Shown: piece by piece, positions 1-7,564 of the stretch
Layout of the letters: each line of letters starts with the position of its first letter
Position numbering within the stretch: position 1 is the first letter of the stretch
DNA from: an uncultured Prevotellaceae bacterium
GTDB lineage: Bacteria > Bacteroidota > Bacteroidia > Bacteroidales > Muribaculaceae
Length of the DNA: 64,000 nucleotides
Direction: 5' to 3'
Assembly: GCA_900318255.1 (NCBI GenBank)
Contig: ONJX01000006.1
Coordinates: 8,106 to 72,105, forward strand
The notes under the pieces: generated by a model
Told to the model about the DNA's origin: nothing
The model's database searches: none
What the model saw: the letters and a program-made list of their open reading frames with translations, nothing else
Made by a program: the position numbers and the translations under genes

Positions 1-118
1 TCTCGTCCTCTCGTTCTCTCGTCCTCTTGTTCTCTCGTCCTCTTGTCCTCTCGTCCTCTTGTCCTCTTGTCCTCTCGTTTTCTTGTCCTCTCGTCCTCTC
101 GTCCTCTTGTCCTCTTGC
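1..118. repeat. Low-complexity array of TCCTCTTG / TCCTCTCG octamers
   Basis: The window opens inside a run of near-identical octamers of the type TCCTCTTG and TCCTCTCG, with occasional TTCTCTCG. The run stops just before the stop codon of the antiporter gene. The same family occurs at 42613-42724 and, in the opposite orientation, at 31424-31483. An open frame through it is a by-product of the absence of stops and is not a gene. Confidence 0.9.
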
Positions 119-124
119 CAGCAC

Positions 125-1099
125 TTATCGCATGAGCAAGTAGGCGGTGTAACCAATGTAGATGGCTACAAAGATGAAGCCCTCGATGCGGTCGAACTTG
201 CGCTTGCCAAAGGTGAACACCACAACCCAGGTGAGCACAGCGGCAAGTATTGCCACGCCATAGTCAACGATGTTGATGCTGTCGAGCGCATAGGGCTTAA
301 TGCTCGCCGAAACACCCAGGATCATGAGCATGTTGAACACGTTGGAGCCTATCACGTTGCCCAGCGCCAGCTGTGGATTCTTCTTCAAGGCCGCGATGAT
401 GGCTGTGATGAGCTCGGGCAGTGAGGTGCCCACGGCCACGATGGTGATAGAAATGACGGCTTCGCTCATGCCCCACGCTGCGGCAAGGCTCTTGGCCGAC
501 TCTAGGAACAGGTTGCCGCCCCACAGCAGAGCCGCCAGCGATACGGCAGCAATGCCCCACAGCAGCCACACGTTCTTGCCGGTAAGGCTCGAAGAGGCTT
601 CTTCGTCGGCCTCGGCAAGGGCTTCGTTGGGGTTCTGGCCCTTCTTGAGGATCACCACCGCCATGTAGATGATAAAGAACACCAGCAGGACGATACCGTC
701 GAGGCGGGAGAGCGAGTTGCCGCCAATGCCGGGGATGAGGGAGTCGTTGGCCAGCAGGAACACAAGCAGTGCCGCCGCAATGCCTATAGGGATGTCGCGA
801 CGCGTTTGCTGTCGGTTTATTTCAAAAGGCAGGATGATTGCCGTCACGCCCAGGATGAGGAATACATTGGCGATGTTAGAACCCAGCACATTACCCATGG
901 CGATGTCGCCATGGCCGGTGAGCGCGCTTTGTATAGAAACAAAAAGCTCGGGCGCCGAGGTGCCTATGCCCACGATTGTCAACCCGATGATGAAATTAGA
1001 GATTTTAGCTCGTTGAGCTATAGCTACCGAGGCATCAACCAGATAGTTGGCTCCCACAAGCAGCAATGCCAGTCCCAGGATAAGAAATAGATAGTCCAT
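125..1099 (-). CDS. Calcium/sodium antiporter, CaCA family (YrbG-like)
   Basis: This encodes a 324-residue inner-membrane cation exchanger of the CaCA family. Two inverted alpha-repeats are visible: GTSAPELFVS at about residue 46 with GNVLGSNIANV after it, and GTSLPELITA with GNVIGSNVFNM in the second half. These acidic motifs bind the exchanged cation in the family. About ten hydrophobic segments are separated by a short charged central loop. A longer frame reaches to 1267, but its first 56 residues are AT-rich and not family-like, so the start MDYLFLILG at 1099 is preferred. It stands alone, convergent with the repeat array at the window edge. Family assignment is secure; the exchanged ions are inferred from the family. 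Confidence 0.9.
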   Translation of the reverse strand: MDYLFLILGLALLLVGANYLVDASVAIAQRAKISNFIIGLTIVGIGTSAPELFVSIQSALTGHGDIAMGNVLGSNIANVFLILGVTAIILPFEINRQQTRRDIPIGIAAALLVFLLANDSLIPGIGGNSLSRLDGIVLLVFFIIYMAVVILKKGQNPNEALAEADEEASSSLTGKNVWLLWGIAAVSLAALLWGGNLFLESAKSLAAAWGMSEAVISITIVAVGTSLPELITAIIAALKKNPQLALGNVIGSNVFNMLMILGVSASIKPYALDSINIVDYGVAILAAVLTWVVVFTFGKRKFDRIEGFIFVAIYIGYTAYLLMR

Positions 1100-1262
1100 A
1101 TAGTTACTAAAATATGATGTTTGAAACTTTAATTTGGCTTCAAAATTAGTAGGAATTCTTTTATTATACAAATTTATGCATTGCAATTTTGCATAATCAA
1201 GAGCTAACTTGTTGAGAAAAAAACATTGCCTGAGTGTTTCGGGCAATGTTTTGTGAATTGTG

Positions 1263-1312
1263 CTCAAGCGAGCGCGATCGAGCTATAAAACCAGCGAGCG
1301 CAAGCGAGCGAC
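1263..1312. repeat. Short copy of the CGCTTGCGCTCGCTGGTTTT repeat family
   Basis: Read on the minus strand, this stretch contains the same words (CGCTTGCGCTCGCTGG, TCGCTCGCTTG) that form the long arrays at 3521, 8988 and 53688. It lies directly downstream of the fabD stop codon, the position also taken by the arrays behind tatC and the glycosyltransferase at 53687. Confidence 0.7.
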
Positions 1313-2191
1313 TTACTGCATTCCGCTCACGGCCACTTCCTTGCAGGTGCGACCAATCAGGCCTTGCAGCACCTTGCCGGGGCCAAGCTCTACAGCCTCG
1401 GTCATGCCGTCGGCTGCCATGTTGGCAACAATGTGGCTCCAGCGCACGGGCGCTGTAAGTTGCTTGATGAGGTTCTCTTTAATTTCCTCAGGATTGGTGT
1501 GTGGTTTAGCATCAACATCTTGATAGATAGGGCAGATGGGCTCGCTGAAGTTTGCCTCGTGGATAGCTTTTGCAAGCTCCTCGCGGGCTGGCTCCATCAG
1601 TGGCGAGTGGAAAGCACCACCCACCTTCAGGGGCAGAGCGCGGCGAGCGCCAGCCTCCTTGAACTTGGCGCAAGCCTCCTCGATGGCTTCGAATGAGCCG
1701 CTGATTACCACTTGGCCTGGGCTGTTGTAGTTGGCGGGAACGCACACGCCGTCGATCGAGGAGCAGATTTCCTCCACTTTATCGTCGTCCATGCCGATAA
1801 TGGCAGCCATGGTAGAGGGAGTGGCTTCGCAAGCCTTCTGCATGGCGAGGGCACGTGTCTCCACGAGTTTCAAGCCCTGCTCAAAAGGCAGTACGCCAGC
1901 GGCAACAAGAGCCGAGAATTCACCGAGCGAGTGGCCGGCCACCATGTCGGGCTTAAACTCGTCGCCCAGAGTTTTGGCTAGTATCACACTGTGCAAGAAC
2001 ACGGCGGGTTGAGTAACTTTAGTCTGCTTAAGGTCGTCCTCGGTGCCGTTGAACATAAGGTCGGTGATGCGGAAACCTAGCACTTCGTTGGCTTTCTCAA
2101 ACATTTCACGGGCCTCGGCGTTGTTGTCATACAGGTCTTTGCCCATGCCTACAAACTGCGCGCCCTGGCCAGGAAAAACAAATGCTTTCAT
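1313..2191 (-). CDS. fabD: Malonyl-CoA:ACP transacylase
   Basis: FabD moves the malonyl group from malonyl-CoA to acyl carrier protein in the cytoplasm, the entry step of type II fatty acid elongation. The 292-residue length is typical. Visible motifs are the N-terminal PGQGAQ (residues 7-12), the nucleophile elbow GHSLGEFSA with Ser88, and GGAFHSPLM with the catalytic His195. The start at 2191 is backed by a near-perfect promoter about 60 bp upstream (2249-2279). It appears monocistronic, with no other fab genes nearby. Its 3' end runs straight into a short repeat. Confidence 0.97.
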   Translation of the reverse strand: MKAFVFPGQGAQFVGMGKDLYDNNAEAREMFEKANEVLGFRITDLMFNGTEDDLKQTKVTQPAVFLHSVILAKTLGDEFKPDMVAGHSLGEFSALVAAGVLPFEQGLKLVETRALAMQKACEATPSTMAAIIGMDDDKVEEICSSIDGVCVPANYNSPGQVVISGSFEAIEEACAKFKEAGARRALPLKVGGAFHSPLMEPAREELAKAIHEANFSEPICPIYQDVDAKPHTNPEEIKENLIKQLTAPVRWSHIVANMAADGMTEAVELGPGKVLQGLIGRTCKEVAVSGMQ

Positions 2192-2248
2192 ACTTAAAAT
2201 TTGTTGTTGTTATGTTGTAGAATAATTGTGTAAATCTTAAAATCGCCG

Positions 2249-2279
2249 CAAATGTAAGCATTTTTTTATTTATAGCAAA
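2249..2279 (-). promoter_or_regulatory. Bacteroidetes-type promoter of fabD
   Basis: On the minus strand the sequence reads TTTG (2276-2279), a 19-nt spacer, then TACATTTG (2249-2256). This matches the Bacteroidetes consensus TTTG-N19-TAnnTTTG exactly and predicts a start of transcription near 2243, leaving a leader of about 50 nt before the fabD start codon. Confidence 0.8.
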
Positions 2280-2312
2280 ACAATTCTTTTCACTAATCCC
2301 TATTGCGCAATC

Positions 2313-2351
2313 AAAATGAAACAATGGGGTCAGACCCCGTTGTTTCATTTT
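2313..2351. repeat. GGGGTCAGACCCC palindrome, copy 1
   Basis: This is a 39-bp inverted repeat with 19-bp arms around a single central base. The core is GGGGTC-A-GACCCC and the arms begin AAAATGAAACAA. One arm position differs from perfect symmetry (T against G). Closely related palindromes lie at 16887-16925 and 38262-38296. It sits between the divergent fabD and tatA genes, where a simple terminator would not be expected, which favours a dispersed palindromic element. Confidence 0.8.
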
Positions 2352-2466
2352 TGGCTAGGGGTTAAGGCTGATTTATCAAAAAGTTGTGAGTTTTGGGGTG
2401 AATGTTGTGTATTTTTCAAAAATTCTGTTTAATTTTGCGAGTTATAAACATAAAATATATTCTATC

Positions 2467-2709
2467 ATGTTGAATTCAATATTATTGCTTCTTGGCAACT
2501 TTGGCACTACCGAATTGATAATTATCGTGGTTATCATCTTGTTGCTCTTTGGTGGCAAGAAGATTCCCGAGCTGATGAAAGGCATTGGTAAGGGTGTGCG
2601 TAGCTTCAAGGAAGGCATGGACGAGGTTAAAGAGGAGGTGGAAAAGCCCATAAAAGAGGCTACTGCCGACGAGAAGAAAGACACTGGCACTAAGCAGAAC
2701 GGTCAATAA
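2467..2709 (+). CDS. tatA: Sec-independent protein translocase TatA
   Basis: TatA forms the membrane-weakening oligomer of the twin-arginine translocase, which exports folded proteins. The 80-residue protein has one N-terminal hydrophobic helix (TELIIIVVIILLLFGGKKI), the hinge FGGKKIPEL, an amphipathic helix (MKGIGKGVRSFKEGMDE) and a charged tail, the usual TatA layout. The start MLNSILLLL at 2467 is preferred over an upstream in-frame ATG at 2386, because the added residues lie over a likely promoter (TAATTTTG at 2430-2437). tatC follows after 13 bp. No TatB-like gene is present, as is common in Bacteroidetes. A likely substrate is encoded at 31600-32952. Confidence 0.93.
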   Translation: MLNSILLLLGNFGTTELIIIVVIILLLFGGKKIPELMKGIGKGVRSFKEGMDEVKEEVEKPIKEATADEKKDTGTKQNGQ

Positions 2710-2722
2710 ACATCACTTCCTT

Positions 2723-3520
2723 ATGGAAGAGTCGAGCAAGGAACAGTTGCAGGAGATGTCGTTTTGGGACCACCTCGACGTGTTGCGGGGTGTCCTGATT
2801 AAGATTGCCATTGTGGTAGTGGCGATGGCTATTATCTTCTTTGCGCTCATGCCCCGCATCTTTGATGGCGTGATCCTTGCCCCGTGCCGTGGCGACTTTG
2901 TGCTCTATCGCCTCTTTGAGCAGGTGACCGCTGGCATCCCTGGGTTGCCGCAGTTTACCACCGAGGGCTTTCATGTGAATTTAATCAACATCCAGCTGGC
3001 ATCACAGTTCTTCATCCACATGAGCACCTCGTTCTGGCTGGCGCTGGTGTTCTCGTTCCCCGTGGTGATTTACCTGCTGTGGACCTTTGTGGCACCAGCT
3101 CTGTATGAACATGAGAAGCGTGGCATTAGGCGTGCCTTTGCTTTCGGCAACCTGATGTTCTTCCTGGGCGTGGCAGTGGGCTACTTTGTGGTGTTCCCGG
3201 TGACTCTACGATTTCTTGCCGACTACCATGTGAGCGCGATGGTGCCAAACCAGATCTCGCTCGACAGCTACATGGACACCTTCTTGATGCTCATTTTCAT
3301 TATGGGTATCATCTTTGAGCTGCCGTTGCTGGCGTGGCTGCTTGGGAAAATGGGGGTTCTAAAGCGCGCTTTCTTCAAGAAATACCGCCGCCATGCCATT
3401 GTGGCACTGCTCATTCTGGCAGCATTTATCACTCCCACTGGCGACCCGTTCACGCTCACTATTGTGTTCTTGCCCATCTACCTGCTCTATGAGATGAGTG
3501 CCTTGGTGGTGAAGAAGTGA
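2723..3520 (+). CDS. tatC: Sec-independent protein translocase TatC
   Basis: TatC is the receptor for twin-arginine signal peptides in the inner membrane. The 265-residue protein starts with an acidic stretch followed by MSFWDHLDVLRGVL, a family signature, and has about six membrane segments. The periplasmic loop segment FVAPALYEHEKR and FELPLLAWLLGKMG are typical. It is translated from an ATG 13 bp after tatA and so is probably cotranscribed with it. A repeat array begins immediately at its stop codon. Confidence 0.95.
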   Translation: MEESSKEQLQEMSFWDHLDVLRGVLIKIAIVVVAMAIIFFALMPRIFDGVILAPCRGDFVLYRLFEQVTAGIPGLPQFTTEGFHVNLINIQLASQFFIHMSTSFWLALVFSFPVVIYLLWTFVAPALYEHEKRGIRRAFAFGNLMFFLGVAVGYFVVFPVTLRFLADYHVSAMVPNQISLDSYMDTFLMLIFIMGIIFELPLLAWLLGKMGVLKRAFFKKYRRHAIVALLILAAFITPTGDPFTLTIVFLPIYLLYEMSALVVKK

Positions 3521-3698
3521 TGGCGCTTTGCTGGTTTTGGCGCTTCGCTTGTGCTCGCTGGTTTTGGCGCTCGCTTGCGCTCGCTGGTTTTGGTGCTTCG
3601 CTTGCGCTTCGCTGGTTTTGTCGCTTCGCTGGTTTTGTCGCTTCGCTGGTTTTGTCGCTCGCTTGTGCTTCGCTGGTTTTGGTGCTTCGCTGTCGCAT
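3521..3698. repeat. CGCTGGTTTTG repeat array downstream of tatC
   Basis: About ten imperfect tandem units built from CGCTTCGCTTG, CGCTCGCTTGC and CGCTGGTTTTG begin at the tatC stop and end 50 bp before the next gene. Unit length varies because two modules alternate irregularly. Stops are rare in every frame, so false open frames appear on both strands. It belongs to the same family as 1263-1312, 8988-9378 and 53688-53920. Confidence 0.9.
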
Positions 3699-3745
3699 AA
3701 TTTACAATATAAGAAATTAATCTAGAAAACCTGGAATTATATATT

Positions 3746-5113
3746 ATGAAAGAGAAACGATTAGGTTTTGCAACTCGCATGGGAGCTATAGCTGCCACGG
3801 TGGGTAGTGCAGTGGGGTTGGGAAACATTTGGCGCTTTCCCTACCAGGCTGGAGAGAATGGTGGCGGGGCCTATATACTGGTCTATCTGATATGTGTGGT
3901 GTTGCTCGGCATACCCATCATGATGTCGGAGTTTATTATAGGCAGCTCCACTCACAAGAGCATGAAAGGTGCTGTGCAGCAGCTCACTCCTGGTTCGCCC
4001 TTCAAGATTTTTGCCTACGTTGGCGTGCTTGGCGCGTTGCTCATCTGTGGATATTACTGCGTGGTGTGTGGCTGGGTGATAGAATATCTGTGGGCATCGG
4101 CTAGTGGCACCCTGCTGGGTCACTCGCCCGAGGAGTATGACACGATATTCAAAACTTTTGTTAGCTCTCCTGACCGCTGCTTGCTCTGGACTCTGCTCTT
4201 CCTCGTGCTCAACTTCCTCGTGCTTAGCCGTGGCATCAAGAATGGCATAGAGCGCTTGTCAAATGTGATGATGCCGTTGCTCTTTTTGCTGTTGATAGTG
4301 TTCTGTGTCAACTCCTTGTTGTTGCCTGACTCTGACGATGGCATGGATTTCCTCTTCAATATTGACTTTTACGAGCTGGGCTGGAAAGGTGTGGTAGATG
4401 CAATGGGTCAGGCTTTCATGTCGTTGTCGCTGGGTGTTACTTGCCTAATCACCTATTCGTCTTATTTCAAGGAAGATACTCGCTTGATGAGAGATGCAGT
4501 GACCATTTCGGCTCTCGACACGCTGGTGGCTATTCTAGCTGGTATTGTTATTTTCCCGGCAGTGTTCTCATTTGACATGCAGCCCAATGCTGGCCCCGAC
4601 CTGATTTTCAACACGCTGCCCACTATTTTCCAGCAGATGCCAGGTGGCATAGTGTGGGCGGTGGCGTTTTTCGTGCTGTTGTTTTTTGCTTCTATCACAT
4701 CAACAATATCGCTTAGCGAGATTCCTGTCACTTTCTTGATTGACGAGTACAAGATGTCGCGTGGCAAGGCTATAGCCATCACTGCCGTGCTGATGACGGT
4801 GATTTCTGTGCTGAGCGCGTTGTCGTTTAGTACGCTTAGCGATGTCAAGCTCTTTGACAAGAACATATTTGACTTCCTCGACTATGTGGGTCCCAACTTC
4901 TTCATGCTGCTGGGTGGTCTGGTAACAGCCATCTATGTGGGGTGGGTTCTTAAGAAGGATGTTATCCACAAGCAGCTCACTAACGGCGGGAAGCATAAGT
5001 CGAGGTTTGTTCAGCCTTACATAATTTTCTGTCTGCGTTACATTGCTCCTGTTGCTATAGTAATCATCTTTTTGTACTATACGGGGGTGCTCAAGTATCT
5101 TGATTTGTTTTAG
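3746..5113 (+). CDS. Sodium-dependent transporter, neurotransmitter:sodium symporter (NSS) family
   Basis: This 455-residue inner-membrane protein belongs to the LeuT/NSS family, which uses the sodium gradient to import amino acids or related solutes. The N-terminal signature RMGAIAATVGSAVGLGNIWRFPYQ carries the conserved Gly-rich unwound helix TM1 and the NIWRFPY motif that forms part of the sodium and substrate sites. About eleven hydrophobic segments follow, including the TM6 region GQAFMSLSLGVTCLITYSSY. It begins 48 bp after the repeat array, so it is probably a separate transcript from tatAC. The substrate cannot be read from the sequence. Confidence 0.93.
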   Translation: MKEKRLGFATRMGAIAATVGSAVGLGNIWRFPYQAGENGGGAYILVYLICVVLLGIPIMMSEFIIGSSTHKSMKGAVQQLTPGSPFKIFAYVGVLGALLICGYYCVVCGWVIEYLWASASGTLLGHSPEEYDTIFKTFVSSPDRCLLWTLLFLVLNFLVLSRGIKNGIERLSNVMMPLLFLLLIVFCVNSLLLPDSDDGMDFLFNIDFYELGWKGVVDAMGQAFMSLSLGVTCLITYSSYFKEDTRLMRDAVTISALDTLVAILAGIVIFPAVFSFDMQPNAGPDLIFNTLPTIFQQMPGGIVWAVAFFVLLFFASITSTISLSEIPVTFLIDEYKMSRGKAIAITAVLMTVISVLSALSFSTLSDVKLFDKNIFDFLDYVGPNFFMLLGGLVTAIYVGWVLKKDVIHKQLTNGGKHKSRFVQPYIIFCLRYIAPVAIVIIFLYYTGVLKYLDLF

Positions 5114-5125
5114 GAATTTCTTGGC

Positions 5126-5989
5126 ATGAATAATTGCTTCTTTAAGAAATATAGCATTAACTTGCGTGGGCGATTGGTGGAGATGGCCCATCCCTGGGTG
5201 ATGGGCATCTTAAATGCCACCCCCGATTCGTTCTATAGCGACAGCCGTGTGATGGATGCGGAGGCAATAGCCGAGCGTGCCCTGGCAATGGTGGCCGATG
5301 GTGCCGACATCCTCGACATTGGCGCTTGCTCCACGCGCCCTGGTGCCGAAAATGTGGGACTCGCCGAGGAGGTGAAGCGACTCGATGTGGCTGTTAGAGC
5401 GGTGAGAGCTGCCGTTGGTCCAAGCGTTGTTATCTCGGTAGATACTTTTCGTGCTCAGGTTGCGAAGCACTGTGTGGAGGAACTTGGGGTAGATATCGTC
5501 AACGATATTTCTGGTGGTGACCTTGACCCACTGATGCACAATACAATAGCCCAGCTGCAGGTGCCTTACATCGTGATGCACACTCGTGGCACTCCGGCTA
5601 CCATGCAGCAGCTCACCAACTATGATGGCGACGTGGCAGCAGTGGTGCTCGAGGAACTGGCTCGCAAGATTGACACATTGCACCAGCTAGGCATCAACGA
5701 CGTGATTGCCGACCCGGGATTTGGCTTTGCCAAGACAGTGGAGCAGAACTATCGCCTGTTGTCACATCTGGAGGCGTTTCATGCTCTTGACGTGCCACTG
5801 CTGGTGGGACTCTCGCGCAAGTCGATGATACAAAGGGTGCTCAACTGCACCGCTGCCGCTGCGCTCAATGGCACCACGGTGGTCAACACCATTGCACTGA
5901 TGAAGGGCGCCCACATCGTGCGGGTTCACGACGTGAAAGCGGCAGCAGAAGCCCGCGACTTGGTCATCGCTGCCCAGACCGCAAATTAG
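5126..5989 (+). CDS. folP: Dihydropteroate synthase
   Basis: FolP condenses p-aminobenzoate with hydroxymethyl-dihydropterin diphosphate in folate synthesis. The 287-residue protein shows the family motifs MGILNATPDSFYSD (about residue 26), DIGACSTRPGAE, SVDTFRAQVA, NDISGG, DPGFGFAKT and GLSRKSM near the C terminus. In the second motif the usual Gly-Glu before STRPG is replaced by Ala-Cys, which is worth noting. It starts 12 bp after the symporter gene and is followed by dacA after 32 bp, an arrangement of folP and the diadenylate cyclase gene that is common in Bacteroidetes. Confidence 0.95.
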   Translation: MNNCFFKKYSINLRGRLVEMAHPWVMGILNATPDSFYSDSRVMDAEAIAERALAMVADGADILDIGACSTRPGAENVGLAEEVKRLDVAVRAVRAAVGPSVVISVDTFRAQVAKHCVEELGVDIVNDISGGDLDPLMHNTIAQLQVPYIVMHTRGTPATMQQLTNYDGDVAAVVLEELARKIDTLHQLGINDVIADPGFGFAKTVEQNYRLLSHLEAFHALDVPLLVGLSRKSMIQRVLNCTAAAALNGTTVVNTIALMKGAHIVRVHDVKAAAEARDLVIAAQTAN

Positions 5990-6021
5990 ACAAAACTTTG
6001 AACTCTTAACTGTGAACTGAA

Positions 6022-6786
6022 ATGATTTCTTTTGGCATTAAAGACTTGATTGACATACTGCTTGTTGCGGTTTTGCTATATTACACCTATCGCTCTATGA
6101 AGGAGAGTGGTGCGTTAAACATCTTTGTTGGCGTGTTTGCTTTTATCATGGTGTGGGTAGTGGTAGATAAGATTCTGGGCATGAAACTGCTCGGCACTAT
6201 TATGGATCGCATCATCGACAGTGGCATTTTCATCTTGATTATCATCTTCCAGGACCAGATAAAGCGGTTCTTGACCGAGCTTGGCTCCAAGCGTGGGTGG
6301 AAATCGATATCTAAACTATGGCATAGCGGCCAGCCCAAGAATGCCCGCAAGAAGTGGGTGATGCCCATCGTGTATGCATGCATGAGCCTGTCGAAGTCGA
6401 AGACTGGCGCGCTGATAGTCATCAGGCAGAATTTCTCGCTAGAGGACTATGAGCACTCGGGCGACATCATCAATGCCGAGGTCAACAACCGCCTGCTCGA
6501 GAACATCTTCTTCAAGAATAGCCCGCTGCATGATGGCGCGGTGATTATTGATGATGGCAAGATAAAAGCCGCCGGCTGCATCTTGCCAGTGTCGCACGAC
6601 ACCAGCTTGCCCAAGTATCTGGGCTTGCGTCACCGCTCGGCGCTAGGCATCTCGCAGGCCACCGACGCCATTGCCATAGTGGTGAGCGAAGAGACTGGCA
6701 ACATCTCCTATGCCCACCGTGGCGAGATGCACCTCAAGCTCTCGAGCACCGACCTCGACCGCGCACTCTCTAACCTGATAGAATAA
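6022..6786 (+). CDS. dacA: Diadenylate cyclase (c-di-AMP synthase), CdaA type
   Basis: This membrane-bound enzyme makes cyclic di-AMP from two ATP molecules. The 254-residue protein has three N-terminal membrane helices (residues 8-75) and then a DAC domain. The two catalytic signatures are intact: DGA at residues 171-173 (in SPLHDGAVII) and RHRSA at 203-207. No CdaR-type partner gene is adjacent. The 32 bp between folP and this gene contains a run of the form AACTTTGAACTCTTAACTGTGAACTGA, one of many low-complexity spacers in this window. The DUF3109 gene follows after 4 bp, suggesting one transcript. Confidence 0.95.
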   Translation: MISFGIKDLIDILLVAVLLYYTYRSMKESGALNIFVGVFAFIMVWVVVDKILGMKLLGTIMDRIIDSGIFILIIIFQDQIKRFLTELGSKRGWKSISKLWHSGQPKNARKKWVMPIVYACMSLSKSKTGALIVIRQNFSLEDYEHSGDIINAEVNNRLLENIFFKNSPLHDGAVIIDDGKIKAAGCILPVSHDTSLPKYLGLRHRSALGISQATDAIAIVVSEETGNISYAHRGEMHLKLSSTDLDRALSNLIE

Positions 6787-6790
6787 AGTT

Positions 6791-7381
6791 ATGTTTCTGA
6801 TTAACGAAAACACCCTGGTCACCCTCGATGTGGTGGAGCGCTTCTTTTGCTGCGACCTTGACTCCTGCCTGGGGCAGTGCTGCATCGATGGCGATGCTGG
6901 CGCGCCACTCACTGCCGAGGAAGCGGAGCAAATCAGGAAAATCCTGCCCGAGATTTGGGACGACCTCTTGCCGCGAGCCCGGCAGGAGATAGAGCAAAAC
7001 GGCATCTCCTATCATGACCCCGAAGGGGAGCTGGTGACGCAGATTCTTGACAACAGCAACTGCGTGTTCTCGTGCTATGCTCCTGGCGGCAAGTGCATCT
7101 GTGCCATCGAGAAGGCCTATCGTGAGGGCCGCATCGGGTTTGTGAAGCCCATTTCATGCGCTCTCTATCCGTTGCGCCTCAAGACATTGAGCAACGGCAG
7201 CGTGGCTGTCAACTACCATCGCTGGAAAATATGCAAAAGTGCCGAGGTGCTGGGACGGAGCAAGAAACTGCGTGTGTATCAGTTCCTGAAAGAGCCGTTG
7301 ATTCGTCGCTTTGGGCAAGCTTGGTATGACGAACTAGTGTTAAATTGCGAATTATACATAAAACAATATCTTTCATCATGA
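6791..7381 (+). CDS. DUF3109 family cysteine-rich protein
   Basis: A 196-residue cytoplasmic protein with many cysteines in a pattern typical of DUF3109: FFCCDLDSCLGQCC near the N terminus, NCVFSCYAPGGKCICAIEKA in the middle, and SCALYPLR and WKICKSA further on. The spacing resembles the YkgJ-type zinc or iron chelating families, so metal or cluster binding is likely, but no reaction is established. The start at 6791 follows dacA by 4 bp. Its TGA stop overlaps the ATG of a short open frame at 7378. Confidence 0.88.
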   Translation: MFLINENTLVTLDVVERFFCCDLDSCLGQCCIDGDAGAPLTAEEAEQIRKILPEIWDDLLPRARQEIEQNGISYHDPEGELVTQILDNSNCVFSCYAPGGKCICAIEKAYREGRIGFVKPISCALYPLRLKTLSNGSVAVNYHRWKICKSAEVLGRSKKLRVYQFLKEPLIRRFGQAWYDELVLNCELYIKQYLSS

Positions 7382-7505
7382 AAAGCAGTAAAAAAATTCT
7401 CGGTCATGTGCTCCTGTTAGTGTCGATGCTTGTGCCGCTCAAGGCCTTGCCGGTCTATCTCCAGGCATCTACATTGTGGGCAATAAAAAGATTGTGATTT
7501 TATGA
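7378..7505 (+). pseudogene. Remnant: signal peptide joined out of frame to a type IX-like C-terminal tail
   Basis: An ATG overlapping the DUF3109 stop opens a 39-codon frame starting MKSSKKILGHVLLLVSML, which looks like a signal peptide. Shifted by +2, the same DNA ends with GLSPGIYIVGNKKIVIL and a stop at 7503-7505. That ending closely resembles the C-terminal tails of secreted Bacteroidetes proteins (compare LPAGIYIHNGKKVIIVK in the protein at 54024). The simplest reading is a secreted-protein gene that lost its whole middle, leaving its two ends out of frame. The alternative is a genuine tiny secreted peptide of 39 residues. Confidence 0.5.
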
Positions 7506-7525
7506 AAACACCTGTAGTGTCGCAT

Positions 7526-7564
7526 AAAAAATGAGGGTGGAAATTTTTTCACCCTCATTTTTTT
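7526..7564. terminator. Bidirectional terminator between the DUF3109 transcript and trpS
   Basis: The arms ATGAGGGTG (7531-7539) and CACCCTCAT (7550-7558) are flanked by A5 on one side and a T-run on the other, so the hairpin can terminate from both strands. It lies between convergent genes and touches the trpS stop codon. Confidence 0.85.

Noticed and set aside
1100..1267. 56-residue N-terminal extension of the Ca/Na antiporter
   Set aside because: The extension is AT-rich, unlike the family, and the ATG at 1099 gives the canonical first membrane helix.
2313..2351. Ordinary intrinsic terminator
   Set aside because: It lies between divergent promoters, where no transcript ends, and recurs almost unchanged elsewhere in other gene contexts.
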